A DNA stretch of 64,000 bases from positions 22,028,001-22,092,000 of the forward strand of contig NC_092312.1 of assembly GCF_036785885.1 (NCBI RefSeq), in the 5' to 3' direction. The notes under the pieces are model-generated. The model saw only the letters and a program-made list of their open reading frames with translations. It made no database searches and was not told where the DNA came from. The stretch's first letter is position 1. The number at the start of each line of letters is the position of its first letter. Made by a program: the position numbers and the translations under genes. The DNA comes from Coffea arabica. Taxonomy: Eukaryota > Streptophyta > Magnoliopsida > Gentianales > Rubiaceae. This document shows, one piece after another, positions 50,403-61,800 of this stretch.

Positions 50403-51952
50403 TTACCGGCCTCAAAATGCTACTCCTATTGCAATCAAGCAGTCCAATTTCACACCTAAAGCATTTTTTTGTGAAAATGGCTTGGGGACTGATACAAGTG
50501 ACCAAGTCTTGTTTGATCTCATCAGTCAAATCCCAGATCAACCTACAATAAGCCAACCATCTACTCCAACATCGACAACAAAGAATGCAACATCTTCAGT
50601 TCATGTTTCTCTATTTGTTCATACTAATAATAGCATGTTGACTTCTTTCTATACTATTATTTACTTGAATTTCTGGTTGCCAATTGGCAGGGTAAGAAAA
50701 TCAAGTACAAATGTGGTGTATGTTGGAGATTTGGACATACTCGAAGTAGTTGTGATTCAACATTGGCCTCTCTCTATAGAAGACACCCATAGGAACCACC
50801 TGGATTGGCTATAAGTATTGTCTACTACATGTTTACTTCTAAGACTGCAAAAATTGCTATTGACTGTAAGTAATGACCTCCTCATTGTTTTGTTTGTATC
50901 AGACTGCAAAGATATATACTTTTAAAAGTGCTGCAAAGAGGGCTAAAAAGGTCTAGATGACTACAGTATGTTATTGCAAAGAGGGATGACTGCAAAGACA
51001 TCTACTTCTGAAAGTGCTGCAATGGAATTTGACTTGAATTGTATTTGCAATGGATATCTACTTTTGTCTTGTATTTGACTTCAGCAGACCTTTTTTTTGG
51101 AGCAATGGAATTGGCTTCTTAATTCATTGCATTTTTTTTATAAGAGGCGTATTGTAATGAATGTACTTGGCTCGATTATATGCTATTTTTTCATTGCAAT
51201 AGAATGCATGCTCTTCTTATTTTTGAAGGGACTGATTATTGATTCACTTTTTAATCTTTTTTCGCTTATAATATCGCCATTATCATCTTCATTATCTTTC
51301 AAGTTAAGACTTTTATTCCATCTTATGCTGTAAGCTCATATTCAAGAAAAAATCACAATATATCAGAGAGAACTTAAGCTTCATAATTGCATTCCAACTC
51401 CCATTTGTACAATCAACAGGGCCACTAAACGTAACCCAACCTAAATACAACAAATAAAAACCACCCAGTTCCCAGTTCACCACCTGCACCAACAAGTGCC
51501 AATTACAACTCAATCTTTGCTCAGCAAATTATGCCCTACGAAAACAAAGGCCACAAACAACAACAATTTCATCATTTTCTTCTTGCGTCTTGTTTCTTCC
51601 AACTTTGCCTCCAACTCTCTTAATTTGTTCGTCAATCTTCTTGTATGTCTCACTAATTTATCGCACCTCTCGCAATTGTTTGTATCATATCACTTGAAAT
51701 AGCCACAGCCGCCACCACTATTATGCTATTCAAAATTACCTCTTCAAATTTCACATTTTCTAAAAGAAAAAAGAAACAGAAATCAGGCACACTTACTTCG
51801 TAGTAAGCGCAACCATAGAACCTCTTTCCTGGATTTTGCAACTGTCCACGACATTTTCACCATAGCTGGTACACCGCAATTACAAGTTGGTGGTTTTGCC
51901 ATGGAGATGAAGCTTTGCTTTTAGGTTTGGTTGAAATGAAGGAGAAGAAGAA

Positions 51953-52201
51953 TTTTGGGAAGTATTCGTCATTTACATTTTGGTTTTGGTCAACAAATAA
52001 GTGGTTTGGCCTTTTTATCCTTGAAAAGTTAGCCACGTGGTGTGCGCGTGAGATATTTCGGGTAAAAATCAGTCGGAAAAGTGAAAAGAGACTTAAATTG
52101 ATCCTTTTTTATTTGCTAAGGACTAAAATTGATCATTTTCGATTTGAGGGACTAAATTTTCACATTTGCAATATGTGAGGGACTACTTGTGCAGTTCTCC
52201 C
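51953..52201. repeat. MULE right terminal inverted repeat
   Basis: Inverse of 46596-46844. The first bases of the inverted form are gggagaactgcacaagtag. Confidence 0.93.
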
Positions 52202-52210
52202 AAAATTAAA
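52202..52210. repeat. Right 9-bp target site duplication of the MULE
   Basis: aaaattaaa, identical to 46587-46595. Confidence 0.93.
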
Positions 52211-52894
52211 ATCTAAAATATAAAATTTGAATCCATTAACTTATTGAATTGTAAATACTAAAATCCTAATACCCATTCTACATCACCATGCATTCTGCAT
52301 TAAGTGATCAATCACTTATTTGTTAGAATAAATTTTACCTACACAATTCAAATAAATTAAAGACAATTCAAAATTTATTTAGACTAATGCTAAAGGCACA
52401 TCCATGTGTATGCAATTTAAGAATAAATTAATTTTTATAAAATTTTCTTTAATGAATTGATAGTTATTTTGGTAGTTATGTGAATTGATGGTTATCTTGG
52501 TAATTAAGGGTTAATGAATAAAATTAACATCAAATTAACTAAGGATTAATGGAAAAAGTTAACACCAAATGAACTCCACATCGGTTTATTATTATACAGA
52601 TTTTTTTTTTATTATCAAACATATCTGTTAATATCTTAATACATGTTAATATCTTCATCCGTGCTAATTTGAGTTATCAAACAAACCAAGTTTACATGAA
52701 TATAAAAAAGTAAGATTGAATAACTGATTCATTAATTTTTCACAAGAAAATAACTAAAATGTAATTATTAATGACCCCCAACTTTTAAACTTTTTTTTTT
52801 CCCCCAAAAGACCGGGGTTACGAATGATTCTCGATCAGGAGTTCTCAAAAAGTCATCCGACGAACAGAAAATAAAAAACCCCAGTTGCAGAAAA
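52211..52894. other. Intergenic and 5' flank of the UIM/EF-hand gene
   Basis: The region ends in the leader of the gene beginning at 52895. No other gene is seen. Confidence 0.5.
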
Positions 52895-55800
52895 ATGCCC
52901 AAGAGCAAGAACTCGTATTCGATTTCTCATGAAATTGAGTCGGCTCAGAGATCATCGAGCTCGGAAGAGGTCGAAGTCCCAGAAAATAACGTGGCCCAGA
53001 AGAAGAAAATTACCGAATATGAGAGGCAGAGAATGAAGAGGATTGAAGAGAACAGAGCAAGAATGGAGGCCTTGGGTTTGAAGAAAATGGCAAATTCTTT
53101 TGTGGGTTCTCTTACGAAATCAGCCAAGGAAATGGTTGACAAAAAAGGTAAAAGAAAAATGGATGATGATGATGAAGAGTATAGACCTTCTGATGAAGGT
53201 GAAGAAGAAGCATTGAGTTCTTCAAGTGAAGATGATGACACAAATGTTGATGACGAAGACTATTCTGGGTCCAGTGCCAAGAGGAAGGTACTAATTATTT
53301 TCATTTAAGGTATGGTTGGCAGTTTCTGGGGTTTATGGTGCTAAAAGATTTGATTTTGAACCATGTTTGAATAGTAGTACTTTTGATTGAATTGCTGTGG
53401 TTTATTTTTTCTTAATGATTGTGGTGGTATATGTTATTGTGTGCTTGCTAATAATAGAGGGAAAAACGTTATGGTGGAGTTGTAGAGTGGACTTTTAATT
53501 GGTTGGATTAGTATTGGAGTTAATTAGATAGTTTATGTTCTTAGTTTTGCTTCATAAACCAGGAGAAATTTTTCTTATCAGGATCATATTGGATACAACG
53601 AGTCGAGAGTTCCTCCAAGTTTTTTATGTATTGGTTTCAATTTAAACACTAATGGAGTGTTTGGCATGATTTAATGAAGAGAGAATCTGGGAGTTGAATG
53701 ACAGTGTGACTGGTCTCTTTTTGGGTAATAGGGGGATTAAAAAGCCTCTTGCTTGAAAAGAAAACCCTTATACTGAAACGTCTTTTTTTCAAACTTCTTT
53801 CCTTTTATATAATTTTAATTTTTTGGAGAAAGGGGCGGTTTGTGTGCTGGTGGGTTAGGAGAAAACGAACTTCCTGTTGAGGATTTGATTTTGAGAAAAA
53901 GGAGAAAGAGAGAGAGGAAAGACATTTCTAGAGGTGAGTCTAATTGTATTGGTGTTTGCCCTGTTGAGATTATTTCCATGCAACTTAGCTTTTCTAACCA
54001 CAAAGGTGGATGCTGATCAGTATATACTACTTTCTATCTGTAATAAGCATTTTGAAAGTTGAAAGCAATTGTGTTGAGATGTTTTTGCCACCTTGGTTAT
54101 TGGATTTAAAGAGGCTGTCATTCAGAATGTAGCTAACGTATGGTCAGGTTTCAAGACCTCATTTTAAGTTATTTGATAAACTCTGCTTGCAGTTAGTGGT
54201 TGGCAAGCAGCAAAGATGAATTGAATGTTAATTTTTTGCTGCATGTATATACTAATAAAGGAGAGAAATTAACTTTGAAAGAAGATGAAATAAGAGAAAA
54301 AAAAATTACAATTTTAGATGGCATTCTTGGATTTATCTCATATTAACTGTCGGTTTGGGTTAACTTTGCAGGTGGTTATATAGATTTTAGTGATATCACC
54401 ACTTGCATGTCTTAGAATTATGTCCTTCTCAGTACAAAGTGTTTTTTAAGCTCAAGCCGTATAGAAGCTCAACTATTCATCCTACTCGTCGTTAAACTTT
54501 GTCCTTCATCAAGAACTTGCATTCATGACTTTTTCTTTTGTATGCATTTTGTTAGATTTAGTTCCACGAAGGTGAAGTTGCCTCAGAGCAATGATCTTTA
54601 TAGCCAATTTATGGTTTGCGTGCCTGTGAGTTTTTTGCACATCAACAAAATGCTCAATTATTGTTAGAGTCCATATAGGCTCAATCTGATAACTTTTCAG
54701 TTTTGGAGTGCCTTTACGGTTGCATGTTTTGGGTCATCCCCTATATTTTGATTTGACGGATTTGCTGATTTTGATATCCAACATGCTCAGTTGCTGACTC
54801 TAATGTTCTTTCCCTTGAATCTCTTCTTCCAGGCAAAGAACAGAATTCAGATGCCTAAGAAAAATGTTACCCCTCAAAAGCCTGTGAATGACTTGGATTT
54901 TGTTGATGATAACGACGCTCTATTGCAGGTGGAAGCTCTAATAACTTAATTGATGCATGTTTCTTTTTGATGTAATTTCTTAAACTGTCATTTGATAATG
55001 AATCCACCAACAGTTTCTGATAGTATGTTGCTTTCCGCACTGATTTTCAGTTTTTATGTTTCAGGCAATTGCTCTTTCACTTCAAGATTCTGCAGGGTTT
55101 TCCAATAGGAGGACTGGGGCTTCTCAAAGCTCCACTGGCTATCATGTAAACGGTAGGACCAATGAAGGAAAAGAAAATAGCCACGTTCAGGAAGATGCAG
55201 GAAAGAGAAAGAGAAAAAAATCAGTGCGTCTCAGCTTAGACTGGTGGCTCTACTAGAAGAGCTTTTCTTTTCCTCTGTCTTGTGTGATATTTCTCATTTA
55301 CTCCAGACTTTAGACTTTTTTGCTTTCATTTGTGGTCAGCAGATGAACAGTCGGGTGCAAATGACAGAAGATGAACTGATTCTACACTTCTTTCAGTTTG
55401 ATGGTAATGGTGCATCTGTTTTATAAGATTTTAAGCTATTGTCAGAGAATTCTGAAGTTGCTATAATATAGGGTCAAGGTATTCCTGAAGACTTCAGTGT
55501 GTGTTTATTCATGAGTGGAATGCAGCTATAAGCATAACAAGTAAATAATGTCATAGGTATTTTGCACCTGAGTAAAATTCTCTTCCAATATATAAAATGG
55601 ATCCTTTGCCATTTATGGAGCTCAGAATAGTGGCAATTTCTCCATTTGCTACTTCAGATAACATGCTCCTATCTATTAAACCAAACATGTTGAGGAATTA
55701 GAAGTTTTTTGTTTTTTTGATTGCCTGATTGGGCATCGGCACTACATTACATGTTAACCTTGATAGGCAAATGTGGATCATCACTAAGAGGCAAGCAAGG

Positions 55801-56888
55801 GTGTCTGCCACTTATCAAGAAGTCAAAAGGATCATCCCTTTATGCAATCAAACAAATATATTTGATTTACCCAAGTCTTGAGAGTATAAGGCACTTGATA
55901 TTATATTAAATGCTTTTAGGTAATGTGTGACAAATGGAAGATAGAAGTATCAGTGTTTGACATATAAAGTTCTTTTAGTAATTAGTATTTGCCAAAAAGT
56001 GCTCATTTAATTCATGTTATAATAGTTAGCAACGTCCATTTTGGTGTAGTTGAAAACAGTTTGCTGTATTTAATTAGTGATGAAGTTTACTTTTTCTTTT
56101 CCATATTTTCAGAGTTAGGAGCATGCGGAACTTTACATTTCCTTTTCCATAAATCAGACTTAGGAGCATGCTGTGGATGCTTGCCCTGGAGCTCCTTGTT
56201 TTACATTCTTTAGGAATATAAAATAACTGCAGCATTATCAGTGTTAAATGAAGTTGACTGAAGTTTCCCTATGTTTCTTATTATATTATAGAAGATTCTT
56301 TTACTACTTGTACTCTCCATTTGTTCCACATATCATTAACATTCTCTTCTTGTGTATGTTGTGTTGCAGAAGCGGGAAAAGGGGGCATAACCCTGAGAGA
56401 TCTAAGGAGAGTAGCAGTTGCCCATGATTTTACATGGTCTGACAAGGAGATGGCAGATATGATAAAGTGCTTTGACATTGATGGAGATGGGAAGGTCACT
56501 GCTTTCTCTCTGTCATCTGACTTGCCCTTTCAGGGTCCCTGATGAGTGTCCTAAGATATGGAAAATAAAGTGGCTTGGAAGTGTGCTGAAATATCATTCG
56601 CCCAAACCTTCCACCTAGCTTGTGTGGTGTAAAGTTTACCTTCATATGATTGAAATTTAAACTATCCTTTTCTACCATTTCCTATCTGTCCATATTGTCA
56701 GTTTACCTTGGGTTAATATAGTTGACCTTTACAACATTTAGAAAACTTTTCCTGGAAAGAAGTTCTTGATTTGCCATGGTTTGTGTTTTCACTGACTCAT
56801 CCAGGCCCTGTAACTCACTTTCTTGCAGCTAAGTCTTGATGATTTTCGCAAGATTGCTGGTCGATGCAGCATGATACAGGCATCCTAA
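52895..56888 (+). CDS. Acidic protein with ubiquitin-interacting motif and EF-hand; function unknown
   Basis: Six exons: 52895-53287, 54833-54928, 55065-55223, 55343-55403, 56370-56494 and 56829-56888. All introns are GT-AG, phases agree, and the product has 297 residues. Residues 30-80 are basic and helical (KKKITEYERQRMKRIEENRA), likely coiled-coil. Residues 85-130 are Lys-rich then very acidic and Ser-rich, suggesting a nuclear protein. A UIM-like motif lies at 156-172 (DDNDALLQAIALSLQDS: acidic patch, then AxxxS with the conserved Ala and Ser). The C-terminus has a degenerate EF-hand (236-247) and a good one with loop DIDGDGKLSLDD (272-283), where D1, D3, D5, S9 and D12 can bind calcium. 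The second EF-hand loop is split by the last intron. Each motif is seen; the roles (ubiquitin binding, calcium binding) are inferred. I do not recognise a named family. Confidence 0.85.
55338..55343 (+). other. Tandem (NAGNAG-type) splice acceptor at exon 4
   Basis: The intron ends ..gtcagcag before ATG AAC. Two acceptors three bases apart (ending at 55339 and 55342) would give proteins differing by one Gln, with the frame unchanged. Confidence 0.55.
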
Positions 56889-58859
56889 ATTGCTGTGATG
56901 GGTGTGAATGGAATGATAAGCTTGGAACATATCTACTACTACTAGGTATGGTAGCAAATAGGGATTTGCATATTGGGACAATCAATGCTCCATATTTCCT
57001 TTTTATCTGTTATGGCAATCACTAAATGGAAATCTTGTGAAATTTGAAAGCTCTTCATTTCAGCTGGATAAGATGTGAAGGTGACTTGGTTATCATGTTG
57101 GGATGGTGTTTTGAATCAATTACTGATCCTTCGATTTCTGCTGATTTCAGGATGCTTTCTATACTTGGGATGCAAGGCTAAATGGTAGAAATGCTCCAAA
57201 GTGATTTTGTAGGGGTTTGAAACATTAGGGCTTTTTAAAACATGAAAGCATAATTTGCAAATGGTTGAGCTGGACTGATTTAAAGTTCCAAAGCTTCAGA
57301 GTAGGTATAGCAATTTAACCAAATATCTGTAATTTAAAGCTATATCCTTTTCCAATGCAGGATCCTACCATGTTAACAGTCTTATTGATAAGATTGTAAT
57401 TAAACTGTTGTTAGTGTTTATCTGTGTTGGGCTGATTGCTCCTTATTCTCAATTTTGTCTTCTAAACTCACAAACATTCCCTCTGACATTGTGCTTCTTG
57501 ATCCACTCATCCACTGCCTTGAGGTTACAATGAATTCCCTCCTGTGGCTAACCATTTTCGGGCTGTTTTAGTTGCCGAAAGTAACCTCATTTGGCTTTTG
57601 TACAGTGATCTTGCTCGAGGCAAGGAAAGGAGTACATCTTTATTTTGCATTTTTAGAATATTTTGCTCCTGTAAGCCAATTATGTGGGGGTCAATGTCCC
57701 ACATGCTACATGTGAATGAATGTTCGCAGGCTGTGCTTGGTTGAGAGCTTTAGTGCGGCGAAGTTTCCTGTAAGTCCAATTCGTAATTCCCAGACTTGTG
57801 AATAAGCTCATCTTTTCCCTCCATGAGTGGCGCAAAATCAAAAGAATCTTCCGATTGATTAAGTCAAACGATTGAATGCAGCCTCGACAAACTCACAATG
57901 AAAACTCTGTCGATAACTAATGGTAAGAAGTTTTCCGGGGGATGCAGCTTCATGCTGTGATGCAGATGTCAAAACAAGAAAGTCAAAACTTCAGATATTT
58001 CTTTATTGATCATTTGCTTTTGTTCTCAAAAACAAATTATATTTTATTAGTCTTGTACTTTTGCAAACAAGAAACTTTTTAAGGGGAAAAAAAAAACCAA
58101 ATAGTTAACAATGCAGGTGCTATTTGTTTACTCAATTCCAAAAGTAATTCAATTCGATTTCTATTATTATTCAAATCAGACAAAATTCTGAAACTCAAAA
58201 GATGAAAAGCCTCGTAATCTTATTGATGGTTCCTTGACATTGGGATAGTGTTATTCTTGGTTAAAACTTAGAAACTATTCTGGTGTGCTGACTTGACACC
58301 CTCAATAACTGTTGGCTAATGTAAGTTCTACGTACGCATCAAACCACGGCAGCAGATTTGCAGCGCGCTTAATGAAACTGAAAGCACAGGTCATGAAGGT
58401 TCCAAATCGAATAGTTTAGCATTTAGCATATTCTGTGTAGTATACACGTTAACTATAACAAATCAACAATAGACAATGAGAAAATGAATCAATAATTGTT
58501 TATATCATGGCCACAAAGAGGAAAATTAAGTATGACCACTCAATATAGGCGCATGCAGGTCTAACTGCTACCGGGGGCAAAAGCCAACAAAATGCATGAT
58601 AAAAATTATGTCCCTCTCATTGAGTTACCAACATAACATGTTAAAGCAATTAGTCACACAATGAATGCTCTAGAGCCCCAAAGGCAACAAGAAAAACCCA
58701 TCAAGCACCTTCTTAAGCATGTTTCTAAAGTCAATCAGATGGCTACACACAATACAGAGCTCTTCCCGATCAGTTGTACTTCTGTCTTGAATGATCTAAA
58801 TTTTTTCGAAACAGGCTACGTGACACATGATATTGCAGGTTATGCAAAACCTCCATTGA
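56889..58859. other. Convergent 3' flanks of the UIM/EF-hand and VAP27 genes
   Basis: Both genes end toward this interval, so it holds both 3' UTRs and a short intergenic space. No further coding exon was supported. Confidence 0.5.
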
Positions 58860-61800
58860 TTACGTCCTCTTCAAAATATAACCCAGGAGAAGGCCAAGGA
58901 GACCCACAATAATGACATACATTAAGGGGATGCCACCACGGCTTCTGTTACTTTCACGCCTCAATAGATCCTGCAAACGACACGACAAAGGTCAGAGAGT
59001 TAGAAGGCAGAATATCCCAAGGCTTTCATCTACATAAGCTATTGACTTGGAGATATTTCTTATAAAAAATAGGATTTCTAGCACCATATCCTACCGCCCC
59101 TTCTCCTACCCTACAGATACCAAACCATGAGAGATCAGAAGCAACCATACAGGCCAAAACACAAAACAGAGAAATCAAGGGAAAAAAAAATGAACTCAAG
59201 ACAGTGGGCATCAAATGAGCTATTTCTGAATCGACAGGACCTTCAAACACAAAAATTCACAATGAAAATCAATAGATAAAAATAGACCAATCCAGCAAGC
59301 CATCTCTAAGCCTGGGGTAAAGCCAAGGGGCAGATTTCTGAGAGGCACTGACAAATCCAAACTGCATCTGGAATCTTTTCAAACATCAAGTTTTCCAGAC
59401 TATCATTCTACTTGAGTATATCATTTGCAGAATGCTCAAAAAAATCATTCCAATATAATACAGAAATCTATCAAAGTTATTGACATATCTAAACTGCATG
59501 TGCTAAATGCAAATCTTGTCAAACATCTAGGATTTCTAGACATGAGCAATTTTCTTCCTATAAAGTAAAATTATTGCAGAATGTTCAAAAAGTTTATTGT
59601 AATCTTACTATCCAGAATTGTATAACAAATCTAAGTCATTAAATAATTGCAGAATTTTATTACACAAGCTTCAGCTATTTAAATTTTCCAAGTCACCAAA
59701 ATGGATGTAAAAGGGCTGAACAATAGGGGTTCTCTGGTATATGCTTCAGAAAGTGGCATATTTCCATTCAGAATTTCTCCTGGTAGTACTTCATCTGGTA
59801 CAATAAAGGATGCCAACATAATATCCCGATTTATGCATATGATACAGCTAAGGGGCAATCTATTACAGGTCCATAAAAATCCAAATTTCCCAAGCCAGTA
59901 ATTTCACTCAAATTTCTCATGTAAAGCAATCCTAATTCGGCATAGCAGCTGCACTTACTTTTTGACATACTCAAAATAGGAACTCACCCACTACTTGGCT
60001 CAAAATAAATTGGAATTTAAAAAAAAATCCAGGTGTTAATCAAAAATAAAATAGACCCTGTTTTTCCTAAAAGAATGAAATTAAAACAAGGAAATAAGAG
60101 TAATTGATCATAAACTATCCTAGAACATTTCACAAAACAAATTCATGCATCCTTCCTCAGGCTTAAGTGAATGAATAATATGTATTCATGTTGTACAGCT
60201 ATAGCATGCGCATTTTCCTATAAAAAACATAGTCCAGTGGTCTCTGGTTAACTTTTTTCTTACAATATAGCTTATTCTGATTGAATCTTCATGGTCATTA
60301 TACTAGGCCATTTTTTCATATCTTCACGCTGAAAAATAGTGCTATTTGCTTCACTTGTCATGCCTAGCTGTTTAAAAACACTCCATATTCATTGCTATTT
60401 TTTTTAAAATTTTTTTTTTTACCTTCTCATATAATTCCACAAGGCGTTCATTGGTATTTGTGGACTTCTAGAGGTTCCTCAAGTGGTAGTGAAAGGAAAA
60501 TTATAATTGAAAAAAGGACAAACTACGTTCACTAGGAATGTCTCAGGTGAATACAATTCATATAATGTAAATCTGAATGACCAAATGTGGTACAAGTAAA
60601 ACACAAAAACACCAAGGCGCAAAACACAGTGCAACTAGAGGGATCAAATAGATGACTTTGTTTTACCAGTTCTTGCTGAAGCTTATTCCTTTGCTGAACA
60701 GCATAATTTTTCTCCTCAGTCAGCTTAGAAATGAGGGCCTTGACCTGAAACAAGGAAGCAAAATAGCAGTTCAGTTCAAACACATGATTGCACTTTCTGC
60801 CAAGAATCAGTCCATTATCCAAACGATAACCTAGACATGTTGATCCATAAAATTATCATAAAATATCATCAACTGCAGCCAAATGGGTTATTTTGATTTT
60901 ATTTCAAATTAAACATTCTTTTTTGAATTAAACTAATATAATGAATAGCAATCTCTGCGTAAGAGGCTCAAACTAAGGAAAAGTGTGAGCTAAATATAAA
61001 ACAATAAAGCATCATAATGACCTAAATTAGCAGGCCAAGTGAAAAACAAAAACTCACTTGCCATTTGCCTTGAACAGCTATCCCCGTTTCAGCTAATTCA
61101 AATTTAATGTCTAAGGTACCAAAAGTTCTTTCCACTAATTAATTATGGTAACTTATTTAGCATACAAGCATTTGCTGCTTGGAGTAAGAAACCATCAGCA
61201 GCTTTAGCTACAGTACCTTTGATTCCTTTTCTCGTCTACGTAACATGCAAGTAATTAGAATAGCTCATGTGGATAGGCTCAAACGAGAAGCTTAGATGCG
61301 TAGCAAAAAGCCCCAGATAATGATGTTGGAGTAATATTTCCATTGCAAAACTATTGATAGAAGAATTGTTTTCTACATATCTCCAGCACCTAGAGTATAT
61401 GCCGTCAAAAGTTCAAAGAAAGAGGACAAACTTGTTATAATCAATGCCCCAGAGAATCCGAAAAGATCCACACACTATTCATGGGAATGCAAGTGGTCCA
61501 GTAGAGGGGCATAAAGGAAGAAACAAGAAAACACAACTGAAATCTACACTTAAAAAAGAAACGACAAATCTACTATATATTCCTGTCAAATAACAAGTGG
61601 ACATGGAGAAGTTCAATAGAACTTTCAGCATACAATTAAACCATGGCAGAACAAGATGGTTCCCAAATAAATGAGAAATTAAAAAATGATTTGTTAAATT
61701 TGTCAAATTCAATTACAATAAGGCAAAGTGCTTTTATCAAACAAATGTCCAAAGTTTAGCACCCACAACAAATTAAGAGGACTCAATAATTATAATAATG

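Larger units (their letters stand above)
47305..50792 (+). pseudogene. Broken MULE transposase (MURA-like) gene
   Basis: A PB1-like N-terminal region (47305-47610) is followed by an acidic/Lys-rich linker, a MuDR-type zinc-binding region (48415-48635, with CTDCSW then HSC), and a DDE core. The first Asp is in VVGLDGYHLRG (48997), the second in IITDKQK (49189) and the Glu in FCESFNSS (49581). An intron at 49201-49289 (GT-AG, phase 0) joins DKQK to GLIQ. The SWIM finger (49850-49897) is degenerate: the pattern CxCxxWxLxGIPCxHA has lost its second Cys, third Cys and His. A zinc knuckle follows at 50180-50221, and another at 50712-50753. Seven in-frame stops lie before the intron (47752, 47890, 47965, 48334, 48760, 48814, 49072), with no frameshift across 1.9 kb; more stops follow (49614, 50033, 50282) and one frameshift near 49720. 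It is not functional as read. The start is uncertain; a short exon could lie near 46994. Confidence 0.9.
46596..52201 (+). mobile_element. Mutator-like transposable element (TIR-MULE), 5.6 kb
   Basis: Inverted terminal repeats of 249 bases (46596-46844 and 51953-52201) begin gggagaactgcacaagtag. They differ at about 18 positions, nearly all transitions, which suggests an insertion of moderate age. The 9-bp duplications aaaattaaa lie just outside (46587-46595, 52202-52210). The interior encodes a MURA-type transposase now interrupted by stops. The element sits between the divergent CDS and UIM/EF-hand genes, so it separates their upstream regions. Confidence 0.95.
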
